DNA of 64,000 nucleotides, taken from the NCBI RefSeq assembly GCF_002305875.1, contig NZ_CP022098.1, forward strand, positions 9,920,001-9,984,000, given 5' to 3'. The notes under the pieces were generated by a model. It did no database searches, was not told the DNA's origin, and saw only the letters and a program-made list of their open reading frames with translations. The translations under genes and the position numbers were made by a program. Each line of letters starts with the position of its first letter. Position 1 is the first letter of the stretch. This DNA is from Cystobacter fuscus. Lineage in GTDB: Bacteria > Myxococcota > Myxococcia > Myxococcales > Myxococcaceae. Of the stretch, positions 1-7,798 are shown in pieces.

Positions 1-2444
1 GGAAGCAGATCCACGAGCAGGTGCGTCCCGGCCTGCGTACCGTCGGTCCTCCAGAGCTCCCAGCCATGGGTGTCCTCGTAGGCCACGAACACCAGTCCCG
101 AGCCCACGGGCGTGAGCGAATGCGGCGCGGAGTTCCTCGGACCGGGATGGATGTCCGCGAGCATGTATGTCCCGGCCGCCGTGCCATCACTGCGCCACAG
201 CTCGTAGCCGTGAACGTCATCGTCCGCGGTGAAGTACAACTCGCCCCGCGAGGGCACCGGATGGGACATCTCCAGGGAGGAGAACCCATCCTTGACGAGG
301 ACCGTGCCGGTCTCCGTGCCGTCACTCTTCCAGAGCTGCGTCGCGCCATATCCATCGCGAGCGGCGAAGAACAAGGTGCCGTTCACCCCCGTGAACAGGT
401 CGAGCGAGGCGTACCTGTCAGCGAAGGGAACCTTGACCAGGCTCGTCCCCTCCGGGGTGCCATCGCTCTTCCACAATCCCGAATCGTGGAGGCTGTCATC
501 CGCCTCGAAGTAGAGAAGGCCGTCCATCACCGTGAGCCCGTCGACGTCACCCGAGGAATCCTCCAGGCCCATGGACTTGATGGGAACGGTGCCGACCTCG
601 CTTCCGTCGCTGCGCCAGAGGGACCAGCCGTTGACGTCGTCATACGCACTGAAGAACAGCGTGCCGTTCAGCACGGTGAGGTCCTCCAGGGAAGAGGAGT
701 CAGGACCCGCGCGGAGGTCCTTGACCAGGACCGTCCCGACGGCGGTGCCATCGCTCTTCCACAGCTCGAGGCCATGCACCCCGTCATCCGCCGTGAAGAA
801 GAGCGTCCCACCCACGTGCGCCGCCGCGGGCTTGTGCAACCACGTATCCGTCTCCGGTGCCACTCGCGGCAGGGTCCTGAGATGGACCGTACCGGCCGCC
901 GTCCCATCGCTCTTCCAGAGTGCCTCGCCAGGGCTGCCATCCGAGGCGACGAAGAAGACCGACCCCCCCACGACCCCGAGGGGGTGGTAGCGGGACTGGG
1001 AGCTCCGGGTGCCTGCCCAGAGGCCCGCCAGTTCCCGGGTCCCCTTCACGGTCCCGTTCGTCCTCCACGTGAGCTCCGGGATGTCGTTCAGCGGGACTCC
1101 TGGCGCGTCCTCCGGCACGGAGAACAACAGCGCGCTGCCCACCGGGGTGAGGTCGTGGGACTTCTCGTCCCAGGGGCTCGTCTCCTCGGCCCACGTCTTG
1201 AGGGCAAGGGTCCCGGCAGTGGTGCCGTCGCTGCGCCACAGCCCGCGCGTCCCCACCGTGGTCGAGGCCGTGAAGTAGAGGCCACCGTTCCAGGCGAGAA
1301 GTTCCTGGGGCGCCGAGCCATCAACGCCCGGGACCAGATCCTTCACCTGGCGCGTGCCCGCCGCCGTGCCATCGCTCGTCCACAACTCACGCCCGCCCAG
1401 GGCATCGGCGCCAACGAAATAGAGCGCGTTGCCGAGCGCGGTGAGCGAGCCTGGCGCGTCATCGAAACCGCGGAGCAGGACCGGCGCGGCGCCATTGCTC
1501 TTCCAGAGCGACGTGGAACTCGTGAGGAAGAGGGTGCCGTTGACGGCTTCCAGGTCGGAGATCCTGGAAGTCTGGGTGGACACGAGGACGGTCCCCGCTG
1601 GCGTCCCGTCGCTCCGCCACAGGGCCTTGTCCACGGTGAAGAAGAGTGAACTGCCCACCTGGGTGAGGAGGTGACTGGGCAGATAGGAGTTGGCATTCAC
1701 GGAGATCGTCTTGAGGAGCACGGCGCCCGCGGCCCCGTCCCTCTTCCACAGCTCCAGGTTGTTCGCGGCATCCCGCCCGGTGAAGAACAAGGTGGTGCCC
1801 GTGGAGAGCAGTTCGAAAGAGCAGGCGCAGTCCTGGGAAGCCAGTTGCTGGAGGAGCACGGTGCCCGCCTCGGTGCCATCGCTCTTCCAGAGCTGCCGCG
1901 AAGAGCCCCCGTAGACGAAGAACACCGTTCCACCCACCTGTGCCATGGCACTGATCCGCGCCAGGTCACTGGCCTTGAACAGGCGCTTCACCAGGACGGT
2001 TCCCGCCGGGGTGCCGTCCGTCTTCCAGAGTTCCTCCGCCCCGAACTCGTCCACGCCCCCACTCTGGGCCGTGAAGAAGACCTTTCCCTGCGCGAGGGTC
2101 AGCAACCGGGGCCCCGAACTCGCCAGTCCAGGCGCGAGATCCTTCACGAGCGAGGTGCCAGCCTCGGTCCCGTCCCCGCGCCACAGCTCCGTGCCATGCA
2201 ACTCGTCACTCGCCACGAAGAGCGCCACGCCTCCCCCCAGGGCCACGGACTCGGAGGGGCGCTGGGGAAAGCGGACCGGGCGGGTGTTGATGTCCCGCAC
2301 CTGCACGGTCCCCAGGGGCAAGGCCTGGGTCACGGTGCCCGGCTCCAGCGCGCGGGCATCATCCATCCCCTGCGTCTGCATGCAGCCACCGAGCACGGCG
2401 AGCATTCCGGCGAGGAGCAGCCGAACCACCTCTGTCACTTTCAT
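1..2444 (-). CDS. ELW-repeat (ELWxxDGTxxGT) lipoprotein, C-terminus cut by window edge
   Basis: The reading frame starts at ATG 2444 and stays open to base 1, giving at least 814 residues. The N-terminus is a lipoprotein signal (MKVTEVVRLLLAGMLAVLGG followed by Cys21). The rest is about 16 copies of a roughly 48-residue unit whose core reads ELWKSDGTxxGTxLVKD, alternating with a strand such as GTLFFTADDGVHG. Myxobacteria carry many such ELWxxDGT proteins, probably surface beta-propeller-like repeats; their ligands are unknown. Some units are degenerate (ELWKRDGAAGAV, SLWKSNGAAPV). The start is supported by the lipobox; a weak GTAGGGA Shine-Dalgarno-like stretch lies 8-14 bases upstream. The identity of the repeats is certain, the role is not known. 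Confidence 0.9.
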   Translation of the reverse strand, partial: MKVTEVVRLLLAGMLAVLGGCMQTQGMDDARALEPGTVTQALPLGTVQVRDINTRPVRFPQRPSESVALGGGVALFVASDELHGTELWRGDGTEAGTSLVKDLAPGLASSGPRLLTLAQGKVFFTAQSGGVDEFGAEELWKTDGTPAGTVLVKRLFKASDLARISAMAQVGGTVFFVYGGSSRQLWKSDGTEAGTVLLQQLASQDCACSFELLSTGTTLFFTGRDAANNLELWKRDGAAGAVLLKTISVNANSYLPSHLLTQVGSSLFFTVDKALWRSDGTPAGTVLVSTQTSRISDLEAVNGTLFLTSSTSLWKSNGAAPVLLRGFDDAPGSLTALGNALYFVGADALGGRELWTSDGTAAGTRQVKDLVPGVDGSAPQELLAWNGGLYFTASTTVGTRGLWRSDGTTAGTLALKTWAEETSPWDEKSHDLTPVGSALLFSVPEDAPGVPLNDIPELTWRTNGTVKGTRELAGLWAGTRSSQSRYHPLGVVGGSVFFVASDGSPGEALWKSDGTAAGTVHLRTLPRVAPETDTWLHKPAAAHVGGTLFFTADDGVHGLELWKSDGTAVGTVLVKDLRAGPDSSSLEDLTVLNGTLFFSAYDDVNGWSLWRSDGSEVGTVPIKSMGLEDSSGDVDGLTVMDGLLYFEADDSLHDSGLWKSDGTPEGTSLVKVPFADRYASLDLFTGVNGTLFFAARDGYGATQLWKSDGTETGTVLVKDGFSSLEMSHPVPSRGELYFTADDDVHGYELWRSDGTAAGTYMLADIHPGPRNSAPHSLTPVGSGLVFVAYEDTHGWELWRTDGTQAGTHLLVDLL

Positions 2445-2480
2445 TCGATTTCCCTACCGGGGGAATGAAGACAGAGGTGG
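2426..2480 (-). promoter_or_regulatory. Inverted repeat that would bury the start codon of the ELW lipoprotein
   Basis: CCACCTCTGTC at 2426-2436 is an exact inverted copy of GACAGAGGTGG at 2470-2480. Inside it TTCATTC (2440-2446) pairs with GAATGAA (2463-2469), leaving a 3-base bulge and a 16-base loop. In the minus-strand mRNA the AUG (2444-2442) lies inside the paired GAAUGAA and codons 3-8 form the 3' arm, while the Shine-Dalgarno-like GTAGGGA sits in the loop. The structure is seen directly; its role as translational control, or as a terminator of the upstream gene, is inferred. Confidence 0.65.
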
Positions 2481-2608
2481 AACGAGCATCCCCCGTGCGC
2501 GTGCCACCAGGCCCCACTCCTCCAGTTCGCGGCGCTCCCGGCGGGCGGGGAAGAGCATGGCCATTCCCCTTTAGCATGAAGGAGCCTGGCTCCGGGGTTA
2601 CCGCGGCG

Positions 2609-3775
2609 CTACCGGTTCGCGTCCAGCCGCCAGCCCCAGAGCTGTTCGTACTGCCGCCGCATGACGCTCGCCGGAGCCAGCCGGATGGACTGCTCACGCA
2701 TCCAGACAGCGAGCGGGTGCTTCCACTGGGCAATGACGCCGAAGCGCCACGAGGTCTGCTGCAACCACGCGGTGCGCTCCCGGCGCCGGGCCTCGTAATC
2801 CCGCAGGCCTCGCTCGACGTCTTCCGTCCCGCTCAACACCTGGGCCAGCACTCCGCCGTCCTCGATGGCCGAACACGCCCCCTGCCCCAGGTTCGGCATC
2901 ATGGGGTGCGCCGCGTCCCCCAGCAGCGTCACCCGCCCCCGCCCCCACTGCTCGATCGGCAGCCGATCGAGCAGATCGTTGCGCAGCAGATCCGCCTCGT
3001 CCGTGGCCGCGATGAGCTGCGGGATGGGCGCATGGGCCGTCCGGAAAACCTCCTGGAGAAAGGCCTTGTCGCCCCCCGGGACGGGCTGCCCCTCGGGCCA
3101 GTCGGCGACAGCGAACCAGTACACGACGTCCTCGCGCACATGGCCCATGCCGAAGCGCGCCCCACTGCCCTGCGTCTCACGCAGCATCCCCCGCGGCAGT
3201 CCCGGGTGCGCGAAGCCTCGCGCCAGTCCGCGCCAGCAGGGTTGGCCCGCATAGCGCAGGCGCTCCCCAGGGTGCAGCTGCGCACGCACCACCGAGCGCA
3301 ACCCATCCGCCCCCACCAGCACATCCCCCCTCGCCTCCCGTCCATCCTCGAAGTGCGCCACCACCCCAGCCCCATCCTCCTCGAAGCGGGCCAGCCGCGC
3401 TCCCAGGTGCACCGGAATCCCATCCCCCAGCGCCTCGCTCAAGACGCCGTGCACGGCCGCGCGGTGGAAGAGCACGGGCGGAGCCCCCTCGCAGGGCAAC
3501 TCCTCCGTTCGCACCTTCATCAGCGCCGTCCCCCGCCACGAGCACATCTCCGCCTGAGTCACCACCACCCCCCGCTCCACCGCGTGCCGCAACCCCAGCC
3601 CGAACAGCACACTCATGGCGTTGGGTGAGAGCATCAACCCCGAGCCCACCTCCCGGAGCTGGGGCGCCTGCTCGAAGACCTCCACCTGCCAGCCCCGCTG
3701 GTGCAGGGAGAGCGCCGCCGTCAGACCGCCCAGGCCCCCGCCGATGATCAATGCCTTCCGCTTCGCCGTGTGCAT
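2609..3775 (-). CDS. FAD-dependent monooxygenase (UbiH/salicylate hydroxylase-like)
   Basis: A 388-residue flavoprotein. The N-terminus has the Rossmann dinucleotide-binding motif IIGGGLGGLTAALSL at about residues 8-22. The later motif DVLVGADGLRSVVR (DG motif) and the FAD ribose-binding motif VTLLGDAAHPMMPNLGQGA are both intact, which is the family signature of group A aromatic-ring or zeaxanthin-epoxidase-like monooxygenases using NAD(P)H and oxygen. The start at ATG 3775 is chosen because it begins just before the Rossmann strand and follows GGGGGACG; an upstream in-frame ATG at 3985 would add 70 residues with no family counterpart. It stands alone, divergent from a kinase remnant. The substrate cannot be told. 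Confidence 0.85.
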   Translation of the reverse strand: MHTAKRKALIIGGGLGGLTAALSLHQRGWQVEVFEQAPQLREVGSGLMLSPNAMSVLFGLGLRHAVERGVVVTQAEMCSWRGTALMKVRTEELPCEGAPPVLFHRAAVHGVLSEALGDGIPVHLGARLARFEEDGAGVVAHFEDGREARGDVLVGADGLRSVVRAQLHPGERLRYAGQPCWRGLARGFAHPGLPRGMLRETQGSGARFGMGHVREDVVYWFAVADWPEGQPVPGGDKAFLQEVFRTAHAPIPQLIAATDEADLLRNDLLDRLPIEQWGRGRVTLLGDAAHPMMPNLGQGACSAIEDGGVLAQVLSGTEDVERGLRDYEARRRERTAWLQQTSWRFGVIAQWKHPLAVWMREQSIRLAPASVMRRQYEQLWGWRLDANR

Positions 3776-3965
3776 GTCTCGTCCCCCGGCCGACAGTGAT
3801 GCCCGACGCTCCCGGATTTTCAACGGGAAAGCACCGCGAGGCCCATGACGGCAAGTGGTGCTACCCACGGACCACGGCGGGTGTAGTAGCTTCCCACTTC
3901 GGAGATGGAGTCCGAGCACCAGACCCCTGGAGTCACCAGGTCGGTCCATCATCGAGAGGGGCGAC

Positions 3966-4316
3966 ATGAAGTCCGAGCGAGACACGGCGCTGAGACCCGG
4001 ACGGGAGGTGGGCGGCTACCGCCTCGACCGGATGCTGGGCGAGGGAGGCTTTGGCGGGGTGTACCTCGCCTGGCGCAAGGGCCGTCCGTCCGCCCTCAAG
4101 TTCCTCCACCTGGGCAGCGTGGGACCGTGGGGCTGGCGCGAGCTGTTCGTCCTGCTCCCCCAGAAGTTGCCTCATGTCGCGCGCCTGCGCGAAAACCAGG
4201 GTGAGCCGCGTTGGGAACTCCCCCTCCGCCACGGATGGGGCAAGGACGAACACACCACCGAGAAAGTCCTACCGGGGGAGGAGCACGTTCCCCGGACCCC
4301 ACGGCCCCCCAGATGA
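3966..4316 (+). pseudogene. N-terminal fragment of a Ser/Thr protein kinase (decayed)
   Basis: The frame from ATG 3966 encodes the kinase glycine-rich loop (GGYRLDRMLGEGGFGGVYLA) and the ATP-binding lysine strand ALKFL, then WGWRELFVLL, matching the N-lobe of myxobacterial Hanks-type kinases. After about residue 65 similarity fades into HVARLRENQGE and a proline/arginine tail, and the frame stops at 4316. The catalytic loop, DFG and activation segment are absent, so this cannot be an active kinase. The piece that follows (4313-4666) looks like the C-terminal end of the same kinase class, suggesting an internal deletion plus frameshift. The remnant call is inferred; a comparison with intact relatives would settle it. 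Confidence 0.6.
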
Positions 4317-4666
4317 GCCATGCCCTCCCCGTCCTGCTCGTCCTGGGATTGGTCATCGCGCTCGGGGTGCGGCGGATGGAGTGTGGAAAAGACCTGGAGG
4401 CGGGTCCCATGCCGGAGACCGTCTGGACCGACCAGAACACCGAGGCGGTAACGGGACCCACAGCGCCCCCACCCCTCACCCCCAACCAGAAACGCCCTCC
4501 ATGCACGGCGGGTCTCGAGCTTGAAGTCAATGGCGGCTGTTGGCTGGCAATCGAGCGCACGGCACCGAACTGCCCACCACAGACCGTGACCTACGAAGGG
4601 CGCTGTCTGCTGCGCGTGGCCAGGCCCCAACCGGTTCCCGTGAGCGTGGACGCGGGGGGTCCTTGA
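4313..4666 (+). pseudogene. C-terminal membrane anchor and Cys-containing tail of the same kinase
   Basis: The frame begins at ATG 4313, overlapping the preceding stop in an ATGA. It encodes 117 residues: one transmembrane helix (HALPVLLVLGLVIALGV), a proline-rich linker, then QKRPPC, EVNGGCW and YEGRCLL. This arrangement (membrane helix, QKRPPC, NGGCW, a final Cys-containing segment) is, from memory of the family, the usual extracytoplasmic end of myxobacterial Ser/Thr kinases. Here it is separated from its catalytic domain. Because the overlap is of the translationally coupled type, it could still be expressed as a small membrane protein, so a functional short gene is the alternative reading. 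Confidence 0.5.
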
Positions 4667-4730
4667 GCAGGTGAACAGCGACATGGGCGCCCCTTCGGTG
4701 CATGCTCCTCGACCTGGGGGTCATCCATCC

Positions 4731-5432
4731 ATGAGATTGCCGCTGCTCTTGTTGCTTCTCGTCTCGGGACTCGCTCGCGCGGAGCAGACCTGCGCCACAC
4801 CAACCGAGAACCACCAGCGACTCGCCTTCATCCAATCCCACCTGAGCGAGGACGCACACCGGGCGCGGATCTGGATGGGCGCGTGGGGCGCGGGCTACGG
4901 GGTGTTGACCCTGGGCCAACTGGCCGCGGTCCCGGCCGTCCCCTCGGGTGAGCAGGTGGACCTCTACGTGGGAGCACTCTCCTCCGCCGGCGGGCTCGCG
5001 GCGCTTCTCGCTCTACCGCTGGACGTGATGACCGACTCCCTCACGCTCGACACGCTGGCGCGCGAACACCCCAGCGAGGTGGACTGCGACGTGCTCGCCG
5101 AGGCCGAACGGCTGCTCGTGCGCAGCGCCGAGAGCGAAGCGCTGGGCCGAAGCTGGCTGATGCACGGCGCGAACGTCCTCTACGGCCTCCTCTCCGGACT
5201 GGTGCTGGGCCTCGCCTTCGACCGGTGGGTCTCGGGCGCCGTCACCGCCGTCACCGGCATCCTGATCGGCGAGGCGATGATCCTCACCCAGCCCTTCGGA
5301 GCCGAGGAGACGCTCCGGCGCTACCGCGAGGGAGCGTGGCGCGCCTCGAGGGGTGCGCCATCACCCGCGTGGAACCTCCAGGTGGCGGTGGCGCCCTCTC
5401 GCATCGGCGTGCAACTGCACGTCTCGTTCTAA
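4731..5432 (+). CDS. Hypothetical membrane protein with signal peptide
   Basis: The product has 233 residues. ATG 4731 opens a cleavable signal peptide (MRLPLLLLLLVSGLARAEQT); an upstream in-frame start at 4671 would place 20 charged residues before it. Hydrophobic segments follow near residues 46-60, 80-105 and 147-190, including LSGLVLGLAFDRWVSGAVTAV. I do not recognise a family. The stop (TAA 5430-5432) overlaps the stop of the HerA-like gene on the other strand, so the two are convergent with no terminator between them. Position next to the five-gene minus operon does not prove a link, since it is on the opposite strand. Confidence 0.65.
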   Translation: MRLPLLLLLLVSGLARAEQTCATPTENHQRLAFIQSHLSEDAHRARIWMGAWGAGYGVLTLGQLAAVPAVPSGEQVDLYVGALSSAGGLAALLALPLDVMTDSLTLDTLAREHPSEVDCDVLAEAERLLVRSAESEALGRSWLMHGANVLYGLLSGLVLGLAFDRWVSGAVTAVTGILIGEAMILTQPFGAEETLRRYREGAWRASRGAPSPAWNLQVAVAPSRIGVQLHVSF

Positions 5433-7786
5433 TCCACGAGCAGCCGCTTCACGGGGGCGGGATCCACCGCGACCATCAACGGCCGGGCGAAGTTGCTGAA
5501 CGACATGAGCGCCTGGCCGGGCGCGAGCCGTGGCACCCGGTTCCACAAGCTCTCGTCGATGCCGCCCACCGTCTTCCTCATCCGGGAGATGACCGAGCTG
5601 TCCGTGATCTTGTGGATGATGAAGTTGTTGAGCAGCCCCAGCACCTCGTCGGGCAGGTGCTGCGGCAGTTGCGTGACGAAGACGAGCCCCAACCAACGCT
5701 TGCGCCCCCGCTTGGCGATCCTCGCCACCTGCTCGAACAATACCCGCATCTTGGAGAAGCGGCTGGCGGACAGGAACTCGTGCGCCTCCTCGATGATGAT
5801 GAGCACCGGGGTGATGGACTGTTTCTGCTCGTGCGCCGCCTGGTAGCGCGCCTCCTGCGTCTCCTGAAGACCCCGGAGGATGTCGGCGATGACGAGATTG
5901 CTGTGCTGGGGCGAGTCCGTGTCCGACAGGTCGATCACCGACACCCGCCCGGGCGTGAGCAGCTCGCGGTAGTCCACACCTGGCGCATCCTCGACATCGA
6001 AGACCTTGAGACGCCGCAGGTTCTGGAGCCTGCCCATCAGCGCCTTCCAACTGACCTCGCTCTTGCTGCTCTGCTCGCGCACCCTGCTCATCACGAGATA
6101 GGGCTTGTGCCGAAACTCGCTTTGCAACCTGGGACCCCGCCGAGTGGACTCCGCGTCCTCCGATTCCTCTTCCTTCTCGGAGTCCTCACTGGAGGTGCTC
6201 CGGCCGCGGGCGGACCTGGATTTGCTCCGGCCCTCCTCCTTGCCCTCACTGCCAAGGCTGTAGATGTACGCCTCCACGACGTCCAGCAGGTGCAGGAGCG
6301 TCATCCGTGGAAAGCCCGTCGAGTGCTCATCCACTTCCAGCACCTGCTCCCGCTCCTGCTCGTTGCGAGGGAAGATCTTGAAGTCCTCCAGGAGCAGCTT
6401 CGTGACGTCGTAAGCCTTGTGGAAGCGCTCCTCCTGCGCCTCCGTCATGCCGAGGATCTCCGAGATGGCGTAGGGCGACAGGCTCGAGAAGCTCAGCGAG
6501 AAGCGGTGCAGGTTTTCGTGCCCCGGGTTGCGGCTGTCCCTGCCCGCGAGATGGTGGATGTGCAGGTCCTTCACGCCCTCGGGATTGCGGCCCCGGCGCT
6601 TCAGGGCCGCGAGCATGGCCGCATGGTTCGTGGGTTGATCCACGTGCGTGTACTCCCCTTCCACATCGAAGACGACGGTCGCGATGCCCTCCGCCTGCGC
6701 GTGGTGGATGAGGGTGGCCACGGTGGTGGACTTGCCGCCGCCCGTCGTCCCGATGATGCCGGTGTGACGAGGGAGGATGGACTTGTCCTGGGGATCCAGG
6801 CGGGCCTCCATTCGCGCGTAGCCCGCCACCAACCCGAGGCACATGTTCCCCCCGAGTCCCAGCACGCGTGAGCTCTCCTTATCATCCAGCAGGAAGACGG
6901 GGCTCTTGGGGCGGGGCCGGAGGACGGGGGGCTCGAGTTTGTCACCCACCTCCTCCCCCAGTAGCTCGATGTCGGCGCGTCCGTGGTAGTCGAAGGTATA
7001 GGTCAGCTTCTTGCCCTGCACGACCACTCCCACGGCCATGGTGGAGTTGGCGGCGATGGCATCCGGTTCGGAGAAGGGGCCCCGCACCACCACGCCCAGA
7101 TAGGTGCGGTTGTCCTCGCGGGACTTCACCCGCACGAGCGTCTGGGAGGCCAGCTTGTGCAGGTCCCCCCGGGTCGTCAGGACGGTGATGAGGTTGTCCT
7201 CGCTCGACGAGGTGTCGAAGTGGGTGAAGCCCACGGCCTTCTCGAGCTCGGGATCCAGGTCCAGGGACGAGGCCTTGGCCAGCTCCTGGAGATTCTCGAA
7301 CTCCTTCAGCGTCTCCCCGGGCAGGGGGCTGAGGACCTCGTTGCGGGGCGAGGTTGGAGCAGTGGGCGACCTGGCCTGCGGCGCACCGCTGGGCTGCGAC
7401 GAAGCCTTGGGCTGCGACGGAGCAGCGGGCCGGGAAGGATCGCCCCGAGGGGTGGAGGGGACAGGAGTCGCCGCGGGTCCGCCCACCGGACCCGGTTGTG
7501 GACGCGTGGGATCCGGCCTCAGAGCGCCGGGGACGGGGGTGCTCGTGGACGGCCGGGCCACGGCCGGCGGTGTCCCTCTCGGAGCATCCACTCGGGGCCC
7601 ACCCGTGCCTGGGGGCGGAGCGCCCTGCACGCTCCCCGGGGGACGGACGGGCCCCCCAGGAGGAGGCGCCGCGCCCCCCGGTGAGGAAGGACCTCGGGCC
7701 GCCGCGGGGTTGGGCTTGCGATCGGGCCCGGGCTGAGGGGACGCCGGATCCGGAGGGACGGGAGGGGTCTTGCCATCATCGGCCAT
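5429..7786 (-). CDS. HerA-like P-loop ATPase / DNA translocase (DUF87 type)
   Basis: 785 residues. Residues 1-150 are Pro/Gly/Ala-rich and likely disordered. Residues 160-290 resemble the HAS-barrel region of HerA. The ATPase core follows: Walker A GTTGGGKST at 346-354, the conserved FDVEGEYTHV strand at 373-382, Walker B VLIIIEEAHEF at 661-671, a sensor strand LVFVTQLPQHLP at 701-712, and the basic stretch ARIAKRGRKRWLG at 688-700 that includes a probable arginine finger. A charged Ser/Glu/Arg insert lies at about 511-550. HerA forms hexameric DNA pumps that work with the nuclease NurA. It is the last gene of the operon, 12 bases after the NurA-like gene, which supports that partnership. Bacterial HerA relatives act in DNA repair or anti-phage defence; which applies here is not shown. 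Confidence 0.85.
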   Translation of the reverse strand: MADDGKTPPVPPDPASPQPGPDRKPNPAAARGPSSPGGAAPPPGGPVRPPGSVQGAPPPGTGGPRVDAPRGTPPAVARPSTSTPVPGALRPDPTRPQPGPVGGPAATPVPSTPRGDPSRPAAPSQPKASSQPSGAPQARSPTAPTSPRNEVLSPLPGETLKEFENLQELAKASSLDLDPELEKAVGFTHFDTSSSEDNLITVLTTRGDLHKLASQTLVRVKSREDNRTYLGVVVRGPFSEPDAIAANSTMAVGVVVQGKKLTYTFDYHGRADIELLGEEVGDKLEPPVLRPRPKSPVFLLDDKESSRVLGLGGNMCLGLVAGYARMEARLDPQDKSILPRHTGIIGTTGGGKSTTVATLIHHAQAEGIATVVFDVEGEYTHVDQPTNHAAMLAALKRRGRNPEGVKDLHIHHLAGRDSRNPGHENLHRFSLSFSSLSPYAISEILGMTEAQEERFHKAYDVTKLLLEDFKIFPRNEQEREQVLEVDEHSTGFPRMTLLHLLDVVEAYIYSLGSEGKEEGRSKSRSARGRSTSSEDSEKEEESEDAESTRRGPRLQSEFRHKPYLVMSRVREQSSKSEVSWKALMGRLQNLRRLKVFDVEDAPGVDYRELLTPGRVSVIDLSDTDSPQHSNLVIADILRGLQETQEARYQAAHEQKQSITPVLIIIEEAHEFLSASRFSKMRVLFEQVARIAKRGRKRWLGLVFVTQLPQHLPDEVLGLLNNFIIHKITDSSVISRMRKTVGGIDESLWNRVPRLAPGQALMSFSNFARPLMVAVDPAPVKRLLVD

Positions 7787-7798
7787 GGGTCATGTCTC

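Noticed and set aside
5225-6871. A 548-codon + strand frame opposite the HerA-like gene.
   Set aside because: It has no recognisable domain and begins inside the upstream membrane protein gene; the minus frame carries Walker A and B motifs.
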